Shown: positions 1 to 10,422 of the stretch, in pieces | How the letters are laid out: each line of letters begins with the position of its first letter | How positions within the stretch are numbered: position 1 is the stretch's first letter | Translations under genes and position numbers: made by a program | The notes under the pieces: model-generated | The model's input: the letters and a program-made list of their open reading frames with translations, nothing else | Told to the model about the DNA's origin: nothing | The model's database searches: none | From: Gibbula magus | Lineage: Eukaryota > Mollusca > Gastropoda > Trochida > Trochidae | Direction: 5' to 3' | DNA: 64,000 bases | NCBI GenBank assembly: GCA_936450465.1 | Contig: OW388304.1 | Span: forward strand, 39,213,593-39,277,592

Positions 1-107
1 TATAGCTATTATGTAAATAACATTTGCAGTCCAAATACTAATGTTTTTATGTGTGATATTCCTTGTATCGAATCACACTTTGCATACTCATTTCTAATTT
101 TAAAATG

Positions 108-391
108 TTTTTTTTTTAGTGAAATGACTTTGAAGTACAACTCATTAAATGCTCTAAGCGCTACAATATTATTAACCTGAAGCAATTGTACTTTCAGACT
201 GCTACTAAGCGCTCCACTCCGCTCTGTACTTTCAGGTACCCAGGGTGAACTGAGTGCATTGTGGATTAAGTGCCTTGCCCAAGAACACAACACAGTGTGA
301 GACCCAGGTCACAAATCTTTAGTATCTTCACCAGGATTCGAACCCGGGTCTCTGGCGTGAGAGGCCAGCCTGCTAACCACAACACCACTGT
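108..391 (-). mobile_element. tRNA-derived SINE (complete-looking)
   Basis: Read on the minus strand this starts with a tRNA-like head. The A box (TGGTTAGCAGG) is at 369-379 and the B box (GGTTCGAATCC) at 334-344, the internal RNA polymerase III promoter of tRNA-derived SINEs. The body contains CTTGGGCAAGGCACTTAATCC, a conserved central motif I associate with the widespread V-SINE/MetaSINE type of animal SINE (family name from memory). It ends in an A-rich tail, seen as ten T on the plus strand at 108-117. I could not find clear target-site duplications. Any open frame here is a shadow. Confidence 0.75.
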
Positions 392-741
392 GAAGATTTA
401 TCTTTCCGTGCAAAACAATGAATTAACAGTATTATACATAGATAAGGATATACATATATTAAGTGTTGTACAATGTTTTCATTTTTCATACACCCAATCT
501 TAAAGGAATGTTGATAGGCATTAAAAGAAGTACTGTAAATGAATATGATTGTGTGAGACTAAATACATGTATATATATAATGTCTTAATCAAATTAATCA
601 ATCTTTTTGTAAACTGTGATGGCAAATACGAAATTTGGACTATTTAAGTGTTAAAATATGAACAATTAAAATTGAAATGTTTTGAAAAGAAGAGAATACT
701 GTACAGAAATTTGACTTTGAAAGACAAAATAATTACTAAAT
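392..741. other. No recognisable feature
   Basis: A+T-rich single-copy-looking sequence between a SINE and a small inverted-repeat element. No coding, RNA or repeat signal was seen. Confidence 0.5.
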
Positions 742-863
742 CACAGGACAAAAAATGGTGGAATCCGTTCACGGGATTCTTCCGGATCCGCCGCAAATCA
801 GGCGGACCCAGAAGGAACCGTGGGGATCCGGCAGGGCAGATTCCATCACTTTTTTGTCCTGTG
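742..863. mobile_element. Small MITE-like element, CACAGGACAAAAAA ends
   Basis: About 122 bp flanked by inverted termini: CACAGGACAAAAAA at the left and TTTTTTGTCCTGTG at the right, with further similarity just inside (GGTGGAATCC against GGGCAGATTCCATCAC). The interior is unusually G+C-rich for this window and contains extra palindromic pieces around GGATCC, including a GGATCCGCC/GGCGGACC stem near 784-811. A 54-bp fragment of the same family sits inside copy 3 of the array at 38471-38524. No target duplication is clear. It is too short to encode anything. Confidence 0.6.
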
Positions 864-1829
864 AATAATCAACTAAAATAAACATATTATAAACTGAAAT
901 AAAAAACAAGAAGTTTGAACAAAACAAGGTTTGTGTTATGATGTAAGGAAAGTATGCACTGTGGAAAATAAAAGCAGGTAACAAATTATAGTCTCAAAAG
1001 GAACAAATAAGTAAACATAATTTGAACTAATTTTGACTTTACATGTATTGAAACGATATTTATTATCTGTTTGTTAATAGGTTCCCTTCTCCTATCTTAT
1101 AGATACAATAACACAGCAACATACATAAAGTAGAATGTGTGAAAATAAAATACACTTTTAAAAAACTAAATGTTTCGGGGATTCGTCTAAAAGGTTTTTA
1201 CAATGAAACCTTTCCGTCAAAATGTACACTATTTTTTTTGTAGTTGTTAATTCTTGAGTTTATACGGTTTAAATGAAGAAAAGCACTCGAACACAATCAT
1301 GTTTCCATTAACTCTAATTATTAGAGAGGTTGGGAGGCTTTTTGGATTCGTTCATCATAGATGTGGACTAGAAGTGGAAAATGTAAGAACGCAGTGAGCC
1401 TTTTAGATAGCAGCTCAAATCGGATGTATGTTATTAGTTTGGAACATGAAACACGCACTTGGAGTGAAATCATCAGGGAGAGGGAGTAGGACATAACATG
1501 TAACTAGGCTTATAAGAGAGTTGAGCACAAGAAATTTTTTTTTACGTGTGTTTACAGCATTTTTAAAAATGAAATATCATCAAATTGCAAAGAGATCATA
1601 TTCCAGATTTGAAACGTAATGTTTAAAATTCTTTTTATTCTGTATTTGTCAAAATTTGATATGAACAAATCCCATAATTTCAAGAATGGCATAAATGTAA
1701 ATTCGAAATTGTACATTGTTAACTTGATAAGAAATGGAAAAATATTTTTAAAACCAGGACGTGATATGATTTCAAACATTAAAGAACATATTGAAAATGA
1801 CTTTAATGTGGATTTTGTAAATTATTTGA
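864..1829. other. No recognisable feature
   Basis: A+T-rich sequence with no credible coding frame, RNA gene or repeat that I can identify. The last 12 bases (1818-1829) are the left target duplication of the SINE that follows. Confidence 0.5.
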
Positions 1830-2065
1830 GGTGGGTGAGGTGAGTTCGGGTTTAACGCCGCCCTCAAGAGTATTTCACTTATATCGTGGCTGCTAGTATT
1901 ATGGCAGGGAGAAAGCCCACAACGCCATGTGGCTATGCATTTTGGTGAAACCTGCGAGCATCGGCTGGAACAAGCGAACCATGGGTGGTACTACGCTGGA
2001 ATTCAGTGGAGCATTGCACCTTGATCCGAAGCCGAAAACGCTAACCACTGGGCTATCCTGCCCCC
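1830..2065 (-). mobile_element. tRNA-derived SINE, internally deleted
   Basis: Same SINE family as the two copies at 24922 and 37056, bounded by a perfect 12-bp target duplication TAAATTATTTGA (1818-1829 and 2066-2077). On the minus strand it begins GGGGGCAGGATAGCCCAGTGG (A-box region) and ends in the TTAAACCC..CTCACC tail. Compared with its 315-320 bp relatives it lacks an internal segment of roughly 80 bp that holds the B box. It therefore should not be able to drive its own transcription by RNA polymerase III. The intact flanking duplication suggests the deleted form either inserted as such or was trimmed later. Confidence 0.75.
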
Positions 2066-2077
2066 TAAATTATTTGA

Positions 2078-2470
2078 AAATAGCTTTCAAAATACTAAGA
2101 GATCTCTTTAGAGTTTATGGTAAAAACTATACACAATAGCAAATTAAAAAGTTTATTTTTTATATGTTATTTCATTATCTCTGTGGATGTACCAATATGG
2201 AATATGAACATCAGTGTAAATCACTCCTGGCTATTTATTATAAGATTCAATACTTTGTACTTGATGTGTGTTCATATTGCCTTACTAATTCAGCAGCAGT
2301 GACATTCAATAAAGCCTGAAGTCAACAAACTAATGAACTTATTCAAACGAGATAAAAGTTATTTGCTGACGTATTGGGAAACAATAAATTAATGTTAAGG
2401 GTTTCTTTCACATACATTGTTCCCTTTAGCTAATCACATATTAGCATTGCGGTCTAATAACGTATACATT
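2078..2470. other. Left flank up to the array boundary
   Basis: Unremarkable A+T-rich sequence. Homology to the tandem units starts abruptly at 2471 (GACTGTTTTAGAG). In copies 2 and 4 the same motif is preceded by ACACAAGGCAA, here by CGTATACATT, which fixes the left edge of the array. Confidence 0.6.
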
Positions 2471-3070
2471 GACTGTTTTAGAGATTATTAATTGAGCAAG
2501 TATGTCATGTGATTTTGATGAAACTAGCAGATATCGTTGTATTACCCTTGCAAGATCGAGGTTGTACATTTGATTGCTAGAGTTTTGTGAAAGGTTTGCA
2601 AAAACCTTCCAGTTTAAAGAATACTGAATACCCTATTCATTCCATATTAATCATGTTAATATACTTAACAAAACTTCTTCTCAATCATTAGTCAGCTTCA
2701 GTTACGTGACGATTAACTGCTTGATGATGTCAGTAATGATGAATATAAGTTTTATCGGTATTTCAAGGATTATGACTTATATGCAAATCATGCTGATGAA
2801 AATAACATTTTGAATATTAAATTTCAAATGGATTACATTTTAATAATGCAGTAATAGAATAAATATGTAAGGGAAAGAAATATAGTTTGTCCAAATGTCA
2901 CTTTGCTGTCCATTAGAATAATGTGTTATAGTTGTAAACACTCTTGAGCTGAAATCAACAATTCTCCTCTTTTTGACTGTTTATACTTTATACAACCATG
3001 ATCGGGGAAACGTGATATTTCCACAGATGTCACATCTAAAATGAATACCGTTACATTCGTTGTGATGTAA

Positions 3071-3101
3071 TCATATAATCATATAATCATATTATCATAT
3101 A
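3071..3101 (+). repeat. Short tandem repeat, TCATATAA-type
   Basis: Three to four imperfect copies of TCATATAA occur in array copy 1. The matching place in copies 2 and 4 has only a single TCATAT, so the expansion is private to copy 1. Confidence 0.8.
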
Positions 3102-4398
3102 CATGTATACATTATTCAGGATTCTATATAAGCTTACAAAAAACATGTTTGTACTGCTTAGAACTACAAACATTGGAACAACCACGATGAAATAATTGGA
3201 TTAATTAAATAATACCAGTTTATATTGAATATTCACACCGTTTCACGTTATTATTGACTGTTGTATGATTCATTGAGAAGCAAATTGTGATTATAAATCT
3301 GTCATCTGTCAAATTCACGTGCTTTTAAAGACACAGTTCTAGAAGACCCATTTAAGTCACTTATCTATACTAGAAGATAACAAATAACAGACAATACTTT
3401 TGTGATATTGTAGTTCCATACTATGTATCAAGATTTAATAACCCAGCAGTGAATAACACTTTCCCAGTGATAATAAAATGTGACATGTATAGAATCAATT
3501 TATTGACATTTTTTTCTGATGTTATAATACAACAGTGTTGAAGATGTACAAACTGACCCTTTTAGAATTACCAAGAAAAAAGATGAATGATGCATGATTT
3601 CAGCATCGAGTATTATCACTCGATTTTATTAATAATAAAACAAAATTACTATACCACATTACTCGAAATCTTATTGGAAATGTAGAATTATTTCATTTGT
3701 CAATATTTCGTCCTCATTTATGTTTTTTTATATTTCAAGAATGACTTTTGAAGTCTTCAAAGTAGACTCAATGATAAAACATGTTATTTTACATGCAATG
3801 AGCCGTCAGTGAAAATTGAAGTGTCGAAGAAGAAAACAAAAAAACTGCATTATCCTCAATGGGAATTTGTCTTACAACATGACAAATTTCATTTCTTTAC
3901 ATTTGGGAATATTGAAAACTCAAAAAGAGCTTTTACATTTAAGGAAGTATTATATGTTAAGTATTATATCATAACATAATCGAGAGAGTGGATGCTATAT
4001 AAATATGAGAAAGAATGAGAAAAAGTAATCTTTCAGCTAGTATATTCATGTACACACAAAGTTCATGATCCAGGGTATGAATTTATACTTTTGATTGATC
4101 AAACATGTAGTTCTAAAGGGTGTTTGAAATTTGAATTTATGAAATATGTTATCAATACATACAAAACAACATTCTACAACTGGACTTCTATATGTATCTG
4201 CACCTTCCCACTAAAAACACCATTGTAATTACGTCTCTTTAAAAGACTCGCTGTGAGATAAAATCACAACTATTCAATTTTTAAAACAGTGATTTACACA
4301 AAATATTATTATTGTACTCTTGAACGAATAAGTTGTATGAAATTTAGTTTGAAGGAAAACTTTGAAGACAAATGCATAGTTTAGAAGTTAACGTCAAT

Positions 4399-4690
4399 CA
4401 CTGTGTACAAGCTGATGACCGTAATATATTTTACGGTCATCAAAAGATGGCGGCAGCCGACCACGGTAGAATATTTCTTGGTCCGTTTTCAGCTCTTCAA
4501 CTGTTTGTAGGAATAAACAACTATCGGAGATATATAGATAAATGTGTGCTCTTCTTAAATATATCACATACAAAGTACGAAGTTACTCTAATAATTGCTA
4601 CGAGGCTCGAGAAAATTTTCTCAATGATGACCGTAACAAAATTTCATGATGACCGTACAATTTAAATGTCAGTCTGGCATGATGACCGTA
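4399..4690 (+). repeat. Left arm of fold-back element
   Basis: GATGACCGTA occurs at 4414-4423, inverted at 4432-4441 (together a terminal palindrome), and then directly at 4626-4635, 4648-4657 and 4681-4690. An AAGATGGCGGC motif lies at 4444-4454. Confidence 0.85.
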
Positions 4691-5632
4691 AGAAGAACAT
4701 AGGGTAACAAGGTATATTTTGCAGAAACATGCCTACATACCATATACATGTATTTGAAATTGAAAAATGACTAGAAAACAACTGAATAACTTGTTCATGT
4801 AGCACGTTCAGGATATATTCTCAAGACTTTGTGTATCATTTCTGAAATAATAAACAAATCTGGATCTCTGTAGTAATCAATTACTAGAAAGTTTTTAAAA
4901 CAATAAAATAAAAAATACATTCGACCTAACTGATCAAAATGAATAATTAAAATATAGATTATACAGGATATTTAATGATGGAAATAAATAAAATCGGTTT
5001 AATTTTTGAAAGTGACAACAAAGTGATTCATTTATCGTACTGCCTTGCCAAGCAACATTATTCAGATATAGGATATGTGGCAGAACAGTAACTGACAATT
5101 ATTTGATTAATATATACTTAGTATATTGTGAACGCGAATGTAATTTTATAATCATAATCAAACACGTGAATATGATTGTGAATATGCAACATAGGCTAAT
5201 GAAGTTTTTATATATTAAACATATGAATTTTTTTTATTTCAAAATGATTTATCTAATTCAATAAGAATTATCTCCATTGTTAAAAAAACCGCTATATTTC
5301 AGTAACATCATGCTCAACAAAACAAAACGAAAATACTATTAATTTTCAGAATGGAAAAAGTAAAAAAGCATGCAAATTGGTTGAATTTAAAACAATTATA
5401 AAGTGATTGAAAACTGTTCTCGACAGTCCAGTACTCGAAGTTGTCTGAATAAGGAATACATGTGTCAATTTCATTAATTGGGTAAACTGTTGAGCTTATT
5501 ACAATAGAATTAGTTGGGTTATTAACATTACTTACCTTTTTCATTTCTATTTCAACAACTGTATAAATAAAGATATAAAAATTCAATTTAAACAAACGAA
5601 ACAAACATTACAGAAATGCGGTTGTTTGAGTT

Positions 5633-5924
5633 TACGGTCATCATAAAAGAATTTTACGGTCATCTTGGTCAAACAGTGAAATTTTGTTACGGTCATCATT
5701 GAGAAAATTTTCTCGAGCCACATATCAATTATTAGAGTAACTTCGTTCCCTGTGTGTGATATATTTAAGAAGAGCACACACTTATCTATACATCCCCGAT
5801 AGTTGTTAATTCCTACAAACAGTTGCAGAGCTGAAAACGGAACAAGAAATATCCTACCGTGGTCGGCTGCCGCCATCTTTGGATGACCGTAAAATATATT
5901 ACTGTCATCAGCTTGTACACAGTG
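5633..5924 (-). repeat. Right arm of fold-back element
   Basis: This arm mirrors the left one. TACGGTCATC occurs at 5633-5642, 5655-5664 and 5688-5697. The terminal palindrome is formed by GATGACCGTA at 5882-5891 and a one-mismatch TACTGTCATC at 5900-5909. The complement of AAGATGGCGGC lies at 5869-5879. Confidence 0.85.
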
Positions 5925-6839
5925 GTCAATGAATTTTACAATATACAATTTTGAATTCTTGTGAAAATGGTTCCTTCTGATAGGACAAATTTCCTGAACC
6001 GTAGTAAAACTTCCAGGGGGCATTGAACACATTATTACTCTTGATAACCAATGCTATTGCATTTTGTCTGAATTCATGACTAGAATGAGAAAAACGTTTA
6101 TTAATTCTTGAATATCAATAGCAAATCAATAGTCCATTGTTATAGCTGTGAAAGGTTTGTTAAATCAACTGTGTGGTTCATTATGGTAAATGTTTTGTTC
6201 CACAACGCGATTCCATGACAGGAATCCTTCATAGGTAATAAGTAGAATTGGTTATTTTCAATACCTGGATGTTGGTACTGTGACATTTCTGTCAGTTGAA
6301 AAAGTTTACCTTCATGATATCAAACATCAGAAGTTATCCGTTTACAGTTGCATTATATTGTATGCTATGCAAGTACAGCGATATACTACATATTCTTCAA
6401 CATAAGCATACCAAAATGTTTGTTCACCTACATTTGTAAAGAATTAAGGTAACAGTATGAAGCCTTACTTTTACAGTGAGCTGTAGACGAAGTGAGTAAA
6501 ATGTGTTTTTCCCTAAATTTTCATGACTAATACTGAACGATTTGCTCAACCCTGATCAAAGTGTGTTGTGTTACGGAAATATGAATTAAATCGATGATAA
6601 AGCAATGTGCCAATACAATGTGTGTCTCTTGAATTTTTACAAATAGGAGGGATTTTGGTTTACTGGAGAACTGGATAACATTACGTGACAATATGCACAA
6701 TCAGTAGTTATATGCACAGCCCAGCGATACGAAACTGTGGTTCAGGTTTCTTATCCAATCGAATACGCAACTAAAATAATCACTCCTGTTTCCACGGCCA
6801 CCAGCAAAATTGATCTCCAATGCCTCAGTTTGAAGAACG

Positions 6840-6880
6840 TCAAACTCCGGAGGGTCCAGGTTCGATTCCTTGTATTGTAC
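6840..6880 (+). repeat. tRNA-like SINE relic (B box), copy 1
   Basis: A clean B box GGTTCGATTCC lies at 6859-6869. The head is decayed; compare the fuller version in copy 4 at 53211-53310. No tRNA fold is credible. Confidence 0.4.
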
Positions 6881-8169
6881 ATCATGTAATATGGGAGGGT
6901 ACATTTATAGTGGAACTTCGGTTAGTGGGATATCCAAAAGCACAGTTGAAAGAGCATCACTATTTCAAAGTTTTGCAAACTGTGTAGATGTATCACATTT
7001 GTGGTAAGTGATTAAAGTGTCTACAAAGAACCTTAAATGAAAGACCCATGTATCAAATGTTCCAGTTCTGTGAATACAATTCTCAAAATAAGAAATCCAA
7101 TGTCAGCATTTATTAATTATTTGTTTTAACAAAAAGAGACAGCAGAGAAAGACAAACAAGAGTGTGTATCGGAAGAAATAAATTGGATTTTGAAAAACAT
7201 TAATTTTATGGTTACCAAATTAAGTTCTGTAATTAAAGTATTAAACAAATGTTCAAATTTAAAGCTTCAGTTTTAGATCCACTTAATCTTGTTACGGTTC
7301 TTCTCAACTTGGAGAACGGTTTTAATGTGACAGTTACAAATGTCTTTGATTACAAAAGGCGACTGCATTTTACTTTTCTTTGGAAAGTTTCCTTTAAACC
7401 AATGTGAATTATTTTGTGAATAGAAAAATAAATTGTACTTCGAAATCAAATATTCAAAACAAATTCAAATATTTATTTAATCTTTCAATTTATCATTTCA
7501 AATCGTGATAATTGATATTTTTGTTTATATCTAGCAATTTTGATGACTCCTGAAAAATGTTGCTTCAATGCTTAATATCTAGATTCAAAATGAATTTTCT
7601 GTGGACAGAGTATACTTCATAATTTGATATCAATTCAACAACTTATTACATCATTTGAATTACGACTTGTAGCAATATGTCCACCATAACTATGTCCAAA
7701 GTGCAAGATAATGGTAAGTTAATATATTATAATGTAAAGATAACCTCATAAAAGCAATTAATGGTTTAAGCGTATCACTTACTTTAAGTACATTTTCGAC
7801 AATTCAATTGACTTAAAAATAAGACTTTAGTGATATCATTTGAGCTAAATGTACCACCAATAGTAAAACCATGGACATGATATCTAATTAATATACAACT
7901 TAGGTTAGGTTATTGAGGAAATACATATTTCATTATTAGTAAACAACATAATATACATTCACTTATTTGCATAGTTTAATCATGAAGAAATTCCCTCGCA
8001 TGTAATCTTGTCAGTATTGGGTCCTAAATTTAATTTTCTGATTCTGGAAATTACGAGGCACAGTCGTGACACTTATGTGAGGAAATGGTGTCGAAATCTT
8101 CAGTATAGTGAGTAGGTTTCCTAAGATAAAATTTCCCCTACAAACAAAATCTGTTGTTGAATGATTTAA

Positions 8170-8850
8170 AGATCTGGTGAAATGCAATGAGTGAAATGAC
8201 AGATGAGTATCTCTACGTATGTTGTATATCGGAATCAATTGAGCATAAAACCGAGACAATATACACTTGCAATTGATTATTAAGACGATTTCTAATTTAC
8301 CCATTTTAACAATACAGCGATTTCTGCCGGGAAACGTTTTGAGAAGAATCATTGAGGCGTGACTGATTAACCACAGACTTCGGGTGGTTTGTGACCAGCA
8401 GACGGACACGCTCCGTGCAGCCTCGTTAATTAAATAATGATGATTATCACTGCCGCTAGATGAATTTATGAGATGTGTTAAATCGCCAAAAACACATGTT
8501 TATGCAATAATTATGTAATTGTCATCTGCGGAATTACTTAGTTCGATATCTAAACATTCGATATATGGAAAAGTTAAGTTGTTGATTAAAGAAATGTTGC
8601 GAAATTACGTTGAATTATGACTATCGGGGAAAATTAAGTTACTCCAGTGATGTCACAGAAGTCATCCCTTCAGGGGCAACACCCCCGCAGACTTTCATTC
8701 TGCTCGCAGGGGCTAAATTAGGCGTTTTTTTAAAAAGCCAAATTTAAGTAATTTATGGACCGATTTCAGAAATTTAAAATCCAGAAATTGTCAAATTGAC
8801 ATCCGATTTTAATGAATCCAATTTTGATCATATGTCATTTCATCTATCCT
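8170..8850. mobile_element. TTAA-flanked DNA element, piggyBac-like target
   Basis: A 681-bp insertion present only in copy 1, flanked by TTAA at 8166-8169 and 8851-8854. Copies 2 and 3 keep a single TTAA at the matching place (25936-25939 in copy 2). The ends are imperfect inverted repeats: AGATCTGGTGAAATG on the left and AGGATAGATGAAATG read inward from the right. TTAA duplication is the hallmark of piggyBac-type transposition. No transposase is encoded, so it would have been mobilised in trans. The frame crossing its left edge (8011-8409, minus) runs across the junction and is not a gene. Confidence 0.65.
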
Positions 8851-9180
8851 TTAACTAATGTAAAACAAATGTTAGCTTTGTGCTGTTTCTTCATATTTTA
8901 ATCAAGATTTAGCTCAAATGCTTTCAGAACTTGTATACAAAAATCTTATTTACTGAAGCATCCACCCATAATTTATATGTTTCACTACATTAGAAGTATA
9001 ACTACTTGTTGGCATTTATAGGCTTTGGTTGTTCCTTTGTATATCCATCAAGATAAATTCTTATGTGATTTAAAGTGATGTTTTGTATCTTAAATGAGAG
9101 ATCAGTCGACCATCGCGTTTGAATAATCATATTGGGGGAATATGAAACATTCAGTGTCAGAACATCAATGGTAACGTATA

Positions 9181-10422
9181 CCGTATTTGCCGTTATAAGC
9201 GCCCAGGGCGCTTAAAAAATTGACTTGGGTGGGCGCTTATTAAAATGATGTGAGTGACGAACAAAAAATAAATACTATTCACGTGGAACTGTGTTTAGAA
9301 TGTCTTTGATAATTGATACAGGCGTTCAAAACATACTTACACATTATCGAGTTGAAAATAACACATATTGCTGCTAAATGTATCCTTTAATTCCTCAAAG
9401 TGAAACAGAAACCACATTTTGATTTTAATTTTATGCTGATAATTTCTCAATTGCAATCGTAGTATCCTATCAACACAGTGCTATTTTAAGCCGTCACACG
9501 TTGGCAGGATTTGTACATAACATACAATAACTACTAAACTAAAAACTTGTAATGCTTTTCAAATATTTTACACCTGCAAACATTTCAACAGTAATATTTT
9601 GAAACATACCTCAACATATAGATTTTGGTAACATTGAGCTGCATGGCTGTCTAAAACTACGACATTTAAAACAGAAAATCTGCATGTTGACAACAGTGCA
9701 GACCTCCCGGATAGTTCATTTTCAACACAGGGGTGGCAATTGAAAAAAACTTCAAACAAATTTGATTATTGTTTCTTGGTTTGACAAATCTATTATCTTA
9801 CTATTTTATTTAAGTTTAGACTAAAATCAATCTTTATTTTCTATCAGTAATAATCGTTTAATAAGTTATTGTGCTCTATCCTATTTGAACTATGAAACCC
9901 CCCATACAAAAATAAACCAGTCCCTCTTCTTGGGGTATTGCATGGAATTAGGTCAACACCTTGATTGACGTTTCCTGTCTGAAGTTGCCATGCAGCACTG
10001 ATAAGCATTTGTATTGATGTTAATGATTTGTTTTGGGTGTAATTATAAGATTGACAAATGCTTATTTAGCATAAATACCAAGTTAAGGACTTATTATTTA
10101 TTTATGCTTATTTAGGATCATTTCTGCACAAATATACAATTTTGAAATTGAGACCGACAGTAATGAGAAAAACCGGTCCAGCTTCGAAAATTTCGGTAAA
10201 ATACCGGTATTTACCAGTAAACGGGAACACTGGGGTTGGAAATTCCCTGTAAACTGAAGTTCAAGGGCCCTCAGCGACTAGTTTCTCGTCTGAAGGGGTT
10301 GTTGGATTGAATTTAAGTAAGTTGAATTTATTATTTAGTACCGCTGGTACATGGGCGGTTATTAGAGTTAATTGCACTTATTGGCGCTTATTGGAGCAGG
10401 GCGCTTATTACTGTGAATACGG
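9181..10422. mobile_element. TA-flanked element with GGGCGCTTATT termini
   Basis: A 1,242-bp insertion private to copy 1. TA is duplicated at 9179-9180 and 10423-10424, and the empty site CGTATAATTTGG is intact in copy 2 near 26251. Ends read CCGTATTTGCCGTTATAAGCG and, inverted, CCGTATTCACAGTAATAAGCG. GGCGCTTATT-like motifs are repeated just inside both ends. TA target duplication fits the Tc1/mariner-like group, but I recognise no transposase. A minus-strand frame at 9568-9759 (63 codons) is open but unlike any protein I know. A G+C-richer patch at 10150-10310 could be a decayed coding remnant. Confidence 0.7.

Larger units (their letters stand above)
4399..5924. mobile_element. Fold-back DNA element with GATGACCGTA repeats
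   Basis: A 1,526-bp insertion seen only in copy 1. Its ends are inverted (CACTGTGTACAAGCTGATGAC at 4399, complement at 5904-5924), with arms of roughly 250-290 bp nearly matching over their length. It is flanked by GTCAAT at 4393-4398 and 5925-5930. Copy 4 shows the uninterrupted site AACGGTCAATGAATT near 51644, so the duplication is 5-6 bp. Each arm carries five GATGACCGTA motifs. Similar peptides read from the arms on opposite strands are only a by-product of the inverted repeat. The middle (about 4700-5600) is A+T-rich with no transposase I can recognise, so the element is presumably non-autonomous. Confidence 0.85.

Noticed and set aside
4372..6032. Two similar open frames on opposite strands sharing KMAAADHGRIF
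   Set aside because: They are the two inverted arms of the fold-back element read on opposite strands; the similarity comes from the DNA inverted repeat, not from a protein family.
8011..8409. 132-codon minus-strand frame
   Set aside because: Crosses the left boundary of the TTAA-flanked insertion private to copy 1; absent from the other copies.
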